From: Devosia submarina
GTDB taxonomy: Bacteria; Pseudomonadota; Alphaproteobacteria; Rhizobiales; Devosiaceae
Reading direction: 5' to 3'
Length of the DNA stretch: 64,000 bases
Assembly (NCBI RefSeq): GCF_003056345.1
Contig: NZ_PYWB01000006.1
Coordinates: forward strand, 124,001 to 188,000
In this document: positions 35,167 to 42,582 of the stretch, piece after piece
Layout: each line of letters begins with the position of its first letter
Numbering within the stretch: position 1 is the stretch's first letter
Made by a program: the position numbers and the translations under genes
The notes under the pieces: generated by a model
What the model was told of the DNA's origin: nothing
What the model saw: only the letters and a program-made list of their open reading frames with translations
The model's database searches: none

Positions 35167-35502
35167 ATGAGCGAACAACAGTTTTTTGCGCAGCCAGGCG
35201 CGAGTGAATGGATTGAGCTTGCGCCAGGCAATCGGCGTCGGGTGCTGATCCATACGCCTGAATTGATGCAGGTGGAGTTCGGCTTCGACAAAGGCGCCGT
35301 GGGTGCGCTGCATAGCCATCCACACATCCAGGTCAGCTATGTCGCCGAAGGTTCGTTCGAAGTGACGATCGACGGCAAGACGGAGATCATCGGACAGGGT
35401 GGCAGCTTCATCGTGCCGAGCGGCCTCGAACATGGCGTAGTTGCGCTCGAGGCTGGACGGCTGGTCGACGTGTTCACGCCAATGCGGCAGGATTTCGTCT
35501 GA
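35167..35502 (+). CDS. kdgF: Cupin protein, KdgF type (unsaturated uronate opening)
   Basis: This 111-residue single-domain cupin has the metal-binding motif ALHSHPHIQVSYVAEGSFEV and the second motif PSGLEHGVVALE, giving three His ligands and a Gln in the usual Glu place. Length and text match KdgF, which speeds the ring opening of 4,5-unsaturated galacturonate or mannuronate/guluronate to 5-keto-4-deoxyuronate, the substrate of KduI. It begins 4 bases after kduD. A longer open frame through kduD is a shadow. A terminator follows. Confidence 0.88.
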   Translation: MSEQQFFAQPGASEWIELAPGNRRRVLIHTPELMQVEFGFDKGAVGALHSHPHIQVSYVAEGSFEVTIDGKTEIIGQGGSFIVPSGLEHGVVALEAGRLVDVFTPMRQDFV

Positions 35503-35515
35503 TTAGGGGATAGAG

Positions 35516-35541
35516 GGCGGGCCGGGAGCCCGCCTTCTTCC
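35516..35541 (+). terminator. Terminator after kdgF
   Basis: GGCGGGC-cggga-GCCCGCC (35516-35534) forms a perfect 7-bp GC stem followed by TTCTTCCC. It lies 13 bases after the kdgF stop and closes the TRAP/uronate operon. Confidence 0.75.
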
Positions 35542-35556
35542 CACATGTTGCGTTCG

Positions 35557-35572
35557 CATAATATATATTATG
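35557..35572. promoter_or_regulatory. Perfect 16-bp AT palindrome between convergent genes
   Basis: CATAATATATATTATG equals its own reverse complement. It lies after the kdgF terminator and before the 3' end of the convergent nucleoside hydrolase gene, so it is not in front of any annotated gene. It also contains TATAAT-like boxes on both strands and could be the promoter or operator of an unannotated short transcript. Confidence 0.4.
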
Positions 35573-35631
35573 GAACTGGCGGATTTAGTCGGTTCAAGCG
35601 AGGCTTAGGTGCATCCTTCTCAGCACTGGTT

Positions 35632-36588
35632 TCAAACCTTTGCCGGGATGAAGGCTATCGAAGCCTTGTAGAACTCGACCAGCTTGTCGAGCCTGGCTTC
35701 CTCAACGATGGTCACCATGGGTGTGCCCAACCGTCCTGATGGATCCACCACGGTCATACCGCGTGTGATACCCGGTGCGAGCGCCACATCCATGGATGCC
35801 TGCAACGACTTCGTGACGATGCTCGGATCGATCACGACAGCAGCGGCCAATGGATCGACGAAGCGGAACACATCGCCTCCTCCATAACTGGCCGTGGTAC
35901 GGCGGGCATGATGCGCAAGCGCTTCGGAGAACGCCTGTTCGGGGCCTGCTGGCAGATCCTTGAACGCCGCATCCATTTCAGCGCCAGTCATGTAATGGCT
36001 CATGCATGGCTCCCAGGGCACCACAACGATTTCGATGTCGGCCGACAACACCACCGATGCAGCTTCCGGATCGGCATAGATATTGAACTCAGCCGCCGGC
36101 GTCGTGTTGCCGCGCCCATAAACCGTGGCGCCCATGATGGTGAGTTGGCCGATGCCGTTGATGATGGACGGCTCGAGTCGCAAGGCGAGCGCCAGATTGG
36201 TCAGCGGCCCGATCATCAGGAAGTCTATCTTTTCGCCGCGACCACCTGCTTCGCGGAAGGTCTTGCGCAAGAAGCCGACGGCATCCTCGCTTGCTGGAGT
36301 TGCATGTTCCAGCGGCCGCGGCGCGCCGCCCAATCCGTCTTCGCCGTGGATGTACTTGGCGTCGACGATCTTTTGTGTCAGCGGCCGATCGGCGCCTTTG
36401 TGCACAGGCACATTTACGCCGGCAACAGCTAGCGTCGACAAGATGTTCCGCGTTGCAGCTTCAAGGCCGACATTGCCGAACACGGTGGTGATCGCGTCCG
36501 GCGTGCGGCCATTGGCGATCAGCATCAGCAGGGCCTGCGCGTCGTCCACGCCGCCATCGGTATCCAGAATAAGACGGTTGTTCGCCAA
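35632..36588 (-). CDS. Nucleoside hydrolase (inosine-uridine preferring family)
   Basis: This 318-residue enzyme has the family's calcium-binding motif at residues 9-16, here DTDGGVDD (Gly where Pro is often found), FGNVGLEAATRNIL, the HGEDGLGG motif and an Asp near the C-terminus in VDPLAAAVVIDP. It cleaves ribonucleosides to base and ribose. It is a single gene, convergent with the uronate operon and divergent from fgd, whose operator lies in the shared 129-base gap. Confidence 0.92.
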   Translation of the reverse strand: MANNRLILDTDGGVDDAQALLMLIANGRTPDAITTVFGNVGLEAATRNILSTLAVAGVNVPVHKGADRPLTQKIVDAKYIHGEDGLGGAPRPLEHATPASEDAVGFLRKTFREAGGRGEKIDFLMIGPLTNLALALRLEPSIINGIGQLTIMGATVYGRGNTTPAAEFNIYADPEAASVVLSADIEIVVVPWEPCMSHYMTGAEMDAAFKDLPAGPEQAFSEALAHHARRTTASYGGGDVFRFVDPLAAAVVIDPSIVTKSLQASMDVALAPGITRGMTVVDPSGRLGTPMVTIVEEARLDKLVEFYKASIAFIPAKV

Positions 36589-36671
36589 TGAACCGGCCTT
36601 TCGTGTTTGTTGGTCTGTTGAGATTAGGTAGTTTTAGTAGTCCACCCTGCCCCCAGAATCCATTGGACAAA

Positions 36672-36689
36672 TTTGACCATCTGGTCAAA
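36672..36689. promoter_or_regulatory. Operator 1 of the F420 island (18-bp perfect palindrome)
   Basis: TTTGACCATCTGGTCAAA is a perfect inverted repeat of 8-base arms around TC. It lies 28 bases before the GTG of fgd. A nearly identical site occurs before the second luciferase-like gene at 41344-41361. The pattern TGACCA-N-TGGTCA is typical of TetR-family operators; no TetR gene is visible in this window. The site could also serve the divergent nucleoside hydrolase gene. Confidence 0.65.
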
Positions 36690-36717
36690 ACTCTTCGCAA
36701 GCGTCTGGGAGGGTGAT

Positions 36718-37731
36718 GTGCGCTTCGGATACAAGGCTTCAGCGGAGCAGTTCGCGCCTAATACCTTGCTGCGCTTTGGAATCGAGGCGGAACAGGCAGG
36801 TTTTGACTCAGTTTGGGTCAGCGACCATTTCCAACCCTGGAAGCACACCGATGGTCATGCGCCGTTCGCTCTCTCGTGGATGTCGGCGCTGCTGGCAAAG
36901 ACCGAACGCGTCGTCGTTGGAACATCGGTGCTGACGCCGACCTTTCGCCTTCATCCGTCTGTTGTAGCCCATGCTTTCGGGACGATGGGCGCCATGTTTC
37001 CGGGCCGGGTTATCCTGGGCGTTGGCACTGGGGAGTCGCTCAACGAAGTGCCGTCCACCGGTATTGAATGGCCTGAGCTCAAAGAGCGCTCTGCGCGTCT
37101 GCGTGAAGCCGTTGCGCTGATCCGTCGTTTGTGGAGCGAGGATCGCGTGAGCTTCGAAGGCGCGTTCTACCGCACGCAGAACGCGACAATCTATGACAAG
37201 CCGAGCAAAATGGTGCCGATTTATCTGGCTGCCGGTGGACCGCTCAACGCCAAATATGCTGGTCGTGCTGGTGATGGGTTCATCTGCACATCAGGCAAGG
37301 GCACTGAACTTTACGTCGACCAATTGCTGCCGAATGTCGCTGCCGGGCTGGCGGAATCGGGCGCGCCGGACAAGTCGTTCGAGCGGATGATCGAGGTCAA
37401 GGTGTCGTTCGATACCGATCACGATCGTGCGCTGAACGACACGCGCGGCTGGGCAGCGCTGTCGCTGAGTGCCGAGGAGAAACACTCGGTGCAAGATCCT
37501 GAGGAAATGGAGCGCCTCGCTGCTCAGCTGCCGATCGAACGCATCGCCAAGCGTTGGATCGTCTCGAGCGATCCCGACGAGCATGTCGCAGCCATCAAGA
37601 CCTATATTGACTACGGCTTTGATCACCTCGTGTTCCATGCGCCGGGCGACGATCAGAGCCGGTTTCTTTCGCTTTATTCGGAACACATCCTGCCGCGGCT
37701 GCGCCGCATCGCAGCTGAGCGGCAAGCCTAG
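36718..37731 (+). CDS. fgd: F420-dependent glucose-6-phosphate dehydrogenase
   Basis: This 337-residue luciferase-like TIM-barrel enzyme oxidises glucose 6-phosphate and reduces cofactor F420. Its text follows mycobacterial FGD1 as I recall it, from [12 protein letters not shown] onward. All key residues are present: His37 and Trp41 (SDHFQPW), Glu106 (GTGE), and phosphate binders Lys194 (TSGKG), Lys255 (EEKHSV) and Arg279 (IAKRW), matching His40, Trp44, Glu109, Lys198, Lys259 and Arg283 of FGD1. The frame is open to 36673, but that would run through the operator; GTG at 36718 with GGGAGGG before it is chosen. It is 10 bases ahead of cofE. Finding it outside Actinobacteria is unusual. Confidence 0.85.
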   Translation: MRFGYKASAEQFAPNTLLRFGIEAEQAGFDSVWVSDHFQPWKHTDGHAPFALSWMSALLAKTERVVVGTSVLTPTFRLHPSVVAHAFGTMGAMFPGRVILGVGTGESLNEVPSTGIEWPELKERSARLREAVALIRRLWSEDRVSFEGAFYRTQNATIYDKPSKMVPIYLAAGGPLNAKYAGRAGDGFICTSGKGTELYVDQLLPNVAAGLAESGAPDKSFERMIEVKVSFDTDHDRALNDTRGWAALSLSAEEKHSVQDPEEMERLAAQLPIERIAKRWIVSSDPDEHVAAIKTYIDYGFDHLVFHAPGDDQSRFLSLYSEHILPRLRRIAAERQA

Positions 37732-37741
37732 CGAGACTATC

Positions 37742-38578
37742 ATGGCCATACCGCGCTATTCAGTTTGGGGCATCGAAGGCATTCCGGAAATCAACGCCGG
37801 CGACGATCTGGTCGAACTGATCGGCAGTGCCTTGCACCGTCAGGCCCTGCTTGAGCCGTCCGACGGCATTGCGGATGGCGACATTCTCGTGGTGACCAGC
37901 AAGATCGTCTCGAAAGCCGAGGGCCGCCAGGTACCTGTGGCCGATCGCGAGCGCGCCATTGCCGAGGACACGGTGCGCGTCGTGGCCGAACGGGTTCATC
38001 CCGGTGGCGTAACACAGATTGTCGAGACCCGGCATGGGCTCATCATGGCCGCCGCGGGCATAGATACGTCCAATGTTCCGGACGGAATTGCCCTGCGCCT
38101 GCCGGAAGATCCTGATGCGTCTGCGCGGCAGCTTTGTGCAGGCTTGCGGGAACGCTTTGGCGTTCGCCTGGGCATCGTCATCACGGACACGTTGGGGCGT
38201 CCCTGGCGTGTGGGACAAACCGATGTGGCGATTGGCGCTGCGGGGATCATGGTCACCGATGATCTTCGCGGTGGCGTGGACGCCAATGGTCGACCGCTCC
38301 AGGTCACCATCACCGTGCTGGCCGATGAACTCGCTGGCGCTGCTGATCTGGTGAAGGGCAAGGCCACCAACATTCCCGTTGCCGTTGTTCGCGGGCTCGG
38401 TCGGCTTGTGACTGACATCGCCGTACCGGGCGCTCGTACGCTGGTGCGTTCGGTTGATGACGACATGTTCCGCTTTGGATCAGCGGAAGCCTACCGCCTC
38501 GGCTACGATGCTGCCCTAGCTGAACAGCGTAGCGCCGGTTCCGCTCAGCCCGGTCGCCAGAAACAGCGGCAGGATTGA
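37742..38578 (+). CDS. cofE: Coenzyme F420-0:L-glutamate ligase
   Basis: This 278-residue protein matches Cof[21 protein letters not shown] at the start, [29 protein letters not shown] and the [19 protein letters not shown] core. CofE adds one or more gamma-linked glutamates to F420-0 with GTP. The C-terminal flavin (nitroreductase-like) domain present in actinobacterial FbiB is missing, so this is the short form. It lies between fgd and the importer genes, its stop 5 bases before the binding-protein ATG. No other F420-synthesis gene (cofC, cofD, cofG/H) is in the window. Confidence 0.92.
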   Translation: MAIPRYSVWGIEGIPEINAGDDLVELIGSALHRQALLEPSDGIADGDILVVTSKIVSKAEGRQVPVADRERAIAEDTVRVVAERVHPGGVTQIVETRHGLIMAAAGIDTSNVPDGIALRLPEDPDASARQLCAGLRERFGVRLGIVITDTLGRPWRVGQTDVAIGAAGIMVTDDLRGGVDANGRPLQVTITVLADELAGAADLVKGKATNIPVAVVRGLGRLVTDIAVPGARTLVRSVDDDMFRFGSAEAYRLGYDAALAEQRSAGSAQPGRQKQRQD

Positions 38579-38583
38579 GGCTC

Positions 38584-39525
38584 ATGCGCGGCTCGGGATG
38601 GATTACCGGTATACTCCTTGCCGGCCTTGCGAGCAGCACTGCGTTGGCGCAAACAGCCTATCCTCTGAAGATCGAAAATTGCGGGATGCAGGTGGAGATG
38701 GCCGCCGCACCGCAGCGCGTCGTTGCCATCAAGTCCAGCGCTATCGAAATGTTACTCGCGCTCGGCTTGGAGCAACGCATTGTTGGCGTAGGTTTTCAGG
38801 ATGGCGCCCTGCCCCCGCAATGGACCAATGCAAACTTGCCAGTCTTGTCCGACAAGCTGCCGTCCCAGGAAGTCGTGCTCGAGACCGAACCGGATCTGGT
38901 TTATGGCGGCTGGGAGAGCAATTTTGCTGCAGACGGCGTTGGCGAGCGCTCCTTGATGCACGCATTGGGGATCGCGACCTATGTGTCGCCGGCAGCGTGC
39001 CGGAGCGTTAAACCACCCAAGCTGACATTCGAACGCGTGTTTGCTGAAATCGCTGAGCTCGGCACGATCTTCGACACGAGCGCTGCTGCGGATGACCTGA
39101 TCGAGGAGCAAAGAGCGCAACTCGCAGCTATCGAACCCGACACGCGCGGCTTGAGCGCTGTTTGGTACTCGTCTGGCACAAAGGCGCCCTATGTCGGCGC
39201 CGGCAGCAATGCGCCTGCCATGATCATGGAGGCATTGGGCCTTCGCAACATCATGGAGGATCAGGATGACGGCTGGATCTCGGCAAGCTGGGAAGCCGTC
39301 GTCGATGCCAATCCCGATGTGATCGTGTTGGTGGACGCCGCCTGGAATTCTGCCGAGCAGAAAAAGAAGTTGCTTGCCGAAAACCCGATCACCAGCCAGC
39401 TCGATGCCGTTGTGAACCAGCGATACCTTGTGGTCCCCTTCCCTGCTTCGGAAGCTGGCGTGCGCAATGTCGGCGCTGTGGTCGATATGGCGGCTCAACT
39501 GGCTGCACTCCAATACTATCAATGA
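38584..39525 (+). CDS. Periplasmic binding protein of a proposed F420-0 ABC importer
   Basis: This 313-residue protein has a signal peptide (MRGSGWITGILLAGLASSTA, cleavage near ALA-Q) and a BtuF/FepB-type fold: APQRVVAIKSSAIEMLLALG, LETEPDLVYGGWESNF, VWYSSGTKAPYVGAG and DANPDVIVLVDAAWNSAEQK. That last text and PFPASEAGVRN are, as I recall, typical of the binding proteins grouped in TIGRFAMs as proposed F420-0 transporters. There is no lipobox. A TTG at 38575 is possible, but the ATG is preferred. Its position between cofE and the permease supports an F420-0 ligand over cobalamin or siderophore; not proven. Confidence 0.8.
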   Translation: MRGSGWITGILLAGLASSTALAQTAYPLKIENCGMQVEMAAAPQRVVAIKSSAIEMLLALGLEQRIVGVGFQDGALPPQWTNANLPVLSDKLPSQEVVLETEPDLVYGGWESNFAADGVGERSLMHALGIATYVSPAACRSVKPPKLTFERVFAEIAELGTIFDTSAAADDLIEEQRAQLAAIEPDTRGLSAVWYSSGTKAPYVGAGSNAPAMIMEALGLRNIMEDQDDGWISASWEAVVDANPDVIVLVDAAWNSAEQKKKLLAENPITSQLDAVVNQRYLVVPFPASEAGVRNVGAVVDMAAQLAALQYYQ

Positions 39526-40529
39526 GCGGCAAGCTGCTGCTCGCCTCAAGCCTTGGCTTGTTGCTGCTTGCCACGATGATCTTGGCGGTGACGTTTGGAC
39601 CGGCTGACATTGCTGGTAGCGAAGTGTTACAGGTTGTTCTTCACCACCTGGGAATAGTTCAGGACACGCCCGTAAGTCGCCTGCGTGACGCAATTATCTG
39701 GGAGTTGCGTGTGCCACGGGTCCTTGTGGCTGCCGGCATTGGCGCGGGGCTAGCGCTCTGCGGCTCGGTCATGCAGGCGCTCACGCGCAATCCCCTGGCT
39801 GATCCGTACCTTTTAGGCTTATCGGCCGGAGCTTCGCTTGGTGCAGTCTTGTTCCTGCTCTTGGGCGCCGCTCTGCTCATGCCGATCGGAGCCTTTGTTG
39901 GCTCGGGCATCGCCATGGCACTTACGCTGTTCGTCACGCAAGCGCTGGGCGGCGCAACACCCGTCCGCGCTGTTTTGGCGGGCATTTCCGTATCAGCATT
40001 GGCCTCAGCAGCCACATCATTTCTGATCTTCTGGTCTGCCACCGGTGACTCTTACCGCGAGATTCTAAGCTGGTTGATGGGATCGCTTAGCGGCGCCCTC
40101 TGGAGTGAAGCGCTGATCGTCCTTGCGGCAATCCTGTTCGTCGGCCTCCCGGTCCTTCTGTCCGGCCGGTCGCTGGATGCCTTTGCGTTTGGTGACAATG
40201 CCGCAGCCAGCCTTGGCGTAGACGTCGGGCGGCTGCGCTGGACTCTGCTCGGCGCCACAGCGCTGCTGACCGGGGTGCTGGTGTCCATTGGTGGCGCAAT
40301 TGGGTTTATTGGGCTCATCGTGCCGCATGTCGCGCGCCTTGCCAGCGGGTCACGGCATCGCGTTCTGCTGCCGGTTTCGATGTTGCTGGGTGCGATCGTC
40401 ATGGTGTGGTCTGACACAGCCGCACGTGCGCTGTTCGCGCCACGGGAATTGCCGGTTGGCATCGTTACCGCCCTGATCGGCGCGCCCGTTTTTATCCTGG
40501 TGCTGCTCCGCTACAGGCGCATGACATGA
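39522..40529 (+). CDS. Permease of the proposed F420-0 ABC importer (FecCD/BtuC fold)
   Basis: This 335-residue membrane protein has the ten-helix FecCD build with LRVPRVLVAAGIGAGLALCG, the family motif ALTRNPLADPYLLGLSAGAS, VLAGISVSALASAATS and GFIGLIVPHVARL in the cytoplasmic coupling loop. Its ATG overlaps the binding-protein stop (ATGA) and its stop overlaps the ATPase start in the same way, so the three form one translationally coupled unit. By fold alone it could import B12 or a siderophore; the cofE and fgd context suggests the F420 precursor. Confidence 0.85.
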   Translation: MSGKLLLASSLGLLLLATMILAVTFGPADIAGSEVLQVVLHHLGIVQDTPVSRLRDAIIWELRVPRVLVAAGIGAGLALCGSVMQALTRNPLADPYLLGLSAGASLGAVLFLLLGAALLMPIGAFVGSGIAMALTLFVTQALGGATPVRAVLAGISVSALASAATSFLIFWSATGDSYREILSWLMGSLSGALWSEALIVLAAILFVGLPVLLSGRSLDAFAFGDNAAASLGVDVGRLRWTLLGATALLTGVLVSIGGAIGFIGLIVPHVARLASGSRHRVLLPVSMLLGAIVMVWSDTAARALFAPRELPVGIVTALIGAPVFILVLLRYRRMT

Positions 40530-41308
40530 AGGGGCTTGTTGTTTCGGAGGCAAGCGTCGTCGCAGGTGGCAAGACGATCGTCCAGGATGTGCAGTTCACG
40601 GCATTGCAGGGGCATGTCACGGGGCTGATTGGTCCGAATGGCGCGGGGAAGTCGAGCCTGATGCGGGCCGTGCTCGGCCTGCAACCGATGGCTGGTGGAA
40701 CAGCCATTTTCGAGGGAATGGACCTGCTCGCCATGCCACGTCGGGAACGCGCCCGCGTCTGCTCATATGTCGAGCAATCAGGATCGACCGAAACCCACCT
40801 CTCCGGCCGGGACGTCGTGATGCTCGGCCGCATACCGTTTCAATCAGTTTGGCAGACATCGCCTTCATCGGATGACGATCATGCTGTGACTGAAGCGCTC
40901 GACGTCGTTGGTATGGCTGATTTCGGCAGCCGGCTTTATCATACGCTCTCGGGTGGCGAGCAGCAGCGCCTGCAGATCGCGCGTGCCGTTGCGCAACAAC
41001 CACGTTTGCTGGTGCTCGACGAGCCGACCAATCATCTGGACATCCATGCCCAATTGAACATCCTTGCCCTGCTGCGAAAGCGAGCTGCCGCAGGCGCTAC
41101 GGTGCTGGTCTCGCTCCATGATCTGAACATGGCTGCGGCGTTCTGCGACTCGCTCGTGGTTCTTTCGCAAGGGCAAGTGTTTGCCCAAGGGGTGCCCCAA
41201 GCTGTCCTTACGCCCGAGCTGCTCAGGCAGGTCTATCAGGTCGATGCCAGCGTGCTCCAACATCCTCATACGGGTCGCCCGCTCCTCGCCTACGATTCAC
41301 CGCTTTGA
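40526..41308 (+). CDS. ATPase of the proposed F420-0 ABC importer
   Basis: This 260-residue ATPase is of the FepC/BtuD class: Walker A GPNGAGKSSLMRAVLG, Q-loop in YVEQSGSTE, signature LSGGEQQRLQIARAV, Walker B LLVLDEPTNHLD and switch His in SLHDLNMAAAFC. It ends with the usual GVPQAVLTPELLRQVYQVDA text. It closes the coupled three-gene importer; 73 bases later a second F420-type oxidoreductase gene starts behind its own operator. Confidence 0.88.
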   Translation: MKGLVVSEASVVAGGKTIVQDVQFTALQGHVTGLIGPNGAGKSSLMRAVLGLQPMAGGTAIFEGMDLLAMPRRERARVCSYVEQSGSTETHLSGRDVVMLGRIPFQSVWQTSPSSDDDHAVTEALDVVGMADFGSRLYHTLSGGEQQRLQIARAVAQQPRLLVLDEPTNHLDIHAQLNILALLRKRAAAGATVLVSLHDLNMAAAFCDSLVVLSQGQVFAQGVPQAVLTPELLRQVYQVDASVLQHPHTGRPLLAYDSPL

Positions 41309-41343
41309 TTACGATTGACATTCCCTAGAGGCTGACCCAAAAA

Positions 41344-41361
41344 TTTGACTGACTGGTCAAA
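41344..41361. promoter_or_regulatory. Operator 2 of the F420 island
   Basis: TTTGACTGACTGGTCAAA has the same length and right half (CTGGTCAAA) as the perfect palindrome at 36672-36689; the left arm differs in three positions, leaving six-base arms TTTGAC/GTCAAA. A further half-site TTGACC follows at 41363-41368. It lies 20 bases before the ATG of the second luciferase-like gene, where a bound repressor would block transcription. Confidence 0.65.
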
Positions 41362-41381
41362 ATTGACCGCGGAGGGACATC

Positions 41382-42383
41382 ATGGAATTCGGCATTACCT
41401 TCAAAGGGTTCATCGAGGCGGAGCGCGCCCGCTATCTAGTTCGTGCCGCTGAGTATGCCGGGTTCAGTTACTGCTGGTTCTATGACTCCCATATTCTGTG
41501 GCGGGACTGCTATGCAGCTATCGCGATGTGCATGGAGCATACCAGCACGATGCGTTTCGGCCCACTCGTCACCAATCCCGACGTGCGCGATTGGTCTGTC
41601 GCGGCGTCCATCTTCGGCTCACTCTCCAAGCAGAGTGGCGGCCGCTTCGACCTTGCGGTTGGCCGGGGCGACTCCTCCATGCGCGTCATGGGCAAGAAGC
41701 CTGCGACACTCGCTCGTGTCGCGGAGTTCATCGCCAAGACCAAGGCCATGGTGCGCGGCGAAGAGGTGTCCTATGGTGAGATCCCCGCCCCGGTGAAATT
41801 CCCGTGGGCCGTAGGCCACGACATGCCGAGCTGGATTGCCGCCTATGGTCCATTGGCTCTCAAGACCGCTGGCGAACATGCCGACGGCGTTGTGCTCCAG
41901 CTGGCTGATCCCGGTCTTTGCAAATGGTTCACCGACCAGTGCTTGGAAGCCGGGAAGGCGGCCGGGCGCGATATGTCGAACTATCGCTCCATGGCGGCCG
42001 CGCCTGCGTATTTTGGCGACAAAGCCCGCGCCATCGAGGCGACCAAGTGGTTCCCGGCCATGGTAGGCAACCATGTCGCCGATATTGTCGAAAAGTATGG
42101 CGCAGACAACGACCAAATCCCCAAGAGTCTGACGAGCTATATCGAAAAGCGCCGAGGCTACGATTATTCCAGGCATGGACAGGCGGATAATCCGTTCCTC
42201 GACTTCATCACGCCCGATGTAGTCGAGAACTTCTGTGTGCTTGGTGAGCCAGACGAACACATCGCCAAGATCCGCACACTACAGGATGCAGGCGTTACGC
42301 AGTTCAACATATATCTCGATAGCGGCGATGAGGAAGAAATCATTGCCGGCTATGGCCGCCACGTAATCCCTGCATTCCGGTAG
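41382..42383 (+). CDS. Luciferase-like (LLM) oxidoreductase, probably F420-dependent
   Basis: This 333-residue TIM-barrel protein belongs to the LLM superfamily and resembles the subgroup I recall as the CPS_4043-type F420-dependent oxidoreductases (MEFGITFKGFIEAERARYLV; WFYDSHILWRDCY; FDLAVGRGDSSMRVMGKK; AYGPLALKTAGEHADGVVLQ). The substrate is unknown. It follows the importer genes, has its own copy of the island operator and a GGAGG ribosome site, and is likely a consumer of the F420H2 made by Fgd. FMN use cannot be excluded from sequence alone. Confidence 0.8.
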   Translation: MEFGITFKGFIEAERARYLVRAAEYAGFSYCWFYDSHILWRDCYAAIAMCMEHTSTMRFGPLVTNPDVRDWSVAASIFGSLSKQSGGRFDLAVGRGDSSMRVMGKKPATLARVAEFIAKTKAMVRGEEVSYGEIPAPVKFPWAVGHDMPSWIAAYGPLALKTAGEHADGVVLQLADPGLCKWFTDQCLEAGKAAGRDMSNYRSMAAAPAYFGDKARAIEATKWFPAMVGNHVADIVEKYGADNDQIPKSLTSYIEKRRGYDYSRHGQADNPFLDFITPDVVENFCVLGEPDEHIAKIRTLQDAGVTQFNIYLDSGDEEEIIAGYGRHVIPAFR

Positions 42384-42474
42384 AATGCTCTAAACGTAAG
42401 TCGATTTCTCACGCTGCAAGGGAGAGGAGCTTTCTTGTAATGCGGCCGGATCTTCACACAACATCCGGCTGTCA

Positions 42475-42495
42475 CCCTCGGGCTCGACCCGAGGG
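42475..42495. repeat. Palindromic repeat/hairpin after the F420 island
   Basis: CCCTCGGG-ctcga-CCCGAGGG is a perfect 8-bp stem. The text (CTCGGGCTCGACCCGAG) is of the kind found as dispersed intergenic palindromes in many Rhizobiales. Lying 92 bases after the oxidoreductase stop and 88 before the end of the convergent hydrolase gene, it may also act as a bidirectional terminator. Confidence 0.6.
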
Positions 42496-42582
42496 CTCTT
42501 TACTATTGCTCTTATGCTAGAGTACAGGCCAAGAGGGTCCAGCGATAGGCGACAACTGTCGTGTGAAATAAAGCGGTAGGCT

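Noticed and set aside
38584..41308. Reading the importer as a B12 (BtuFCD) system that feeds MetH
   Set aside because: Possible by fold, but the binding-protein text and the position between cofE and F420 enzymes fit the proposed F420-0 importer better; metH is 8.7 kb away in another unit and has a different operator.
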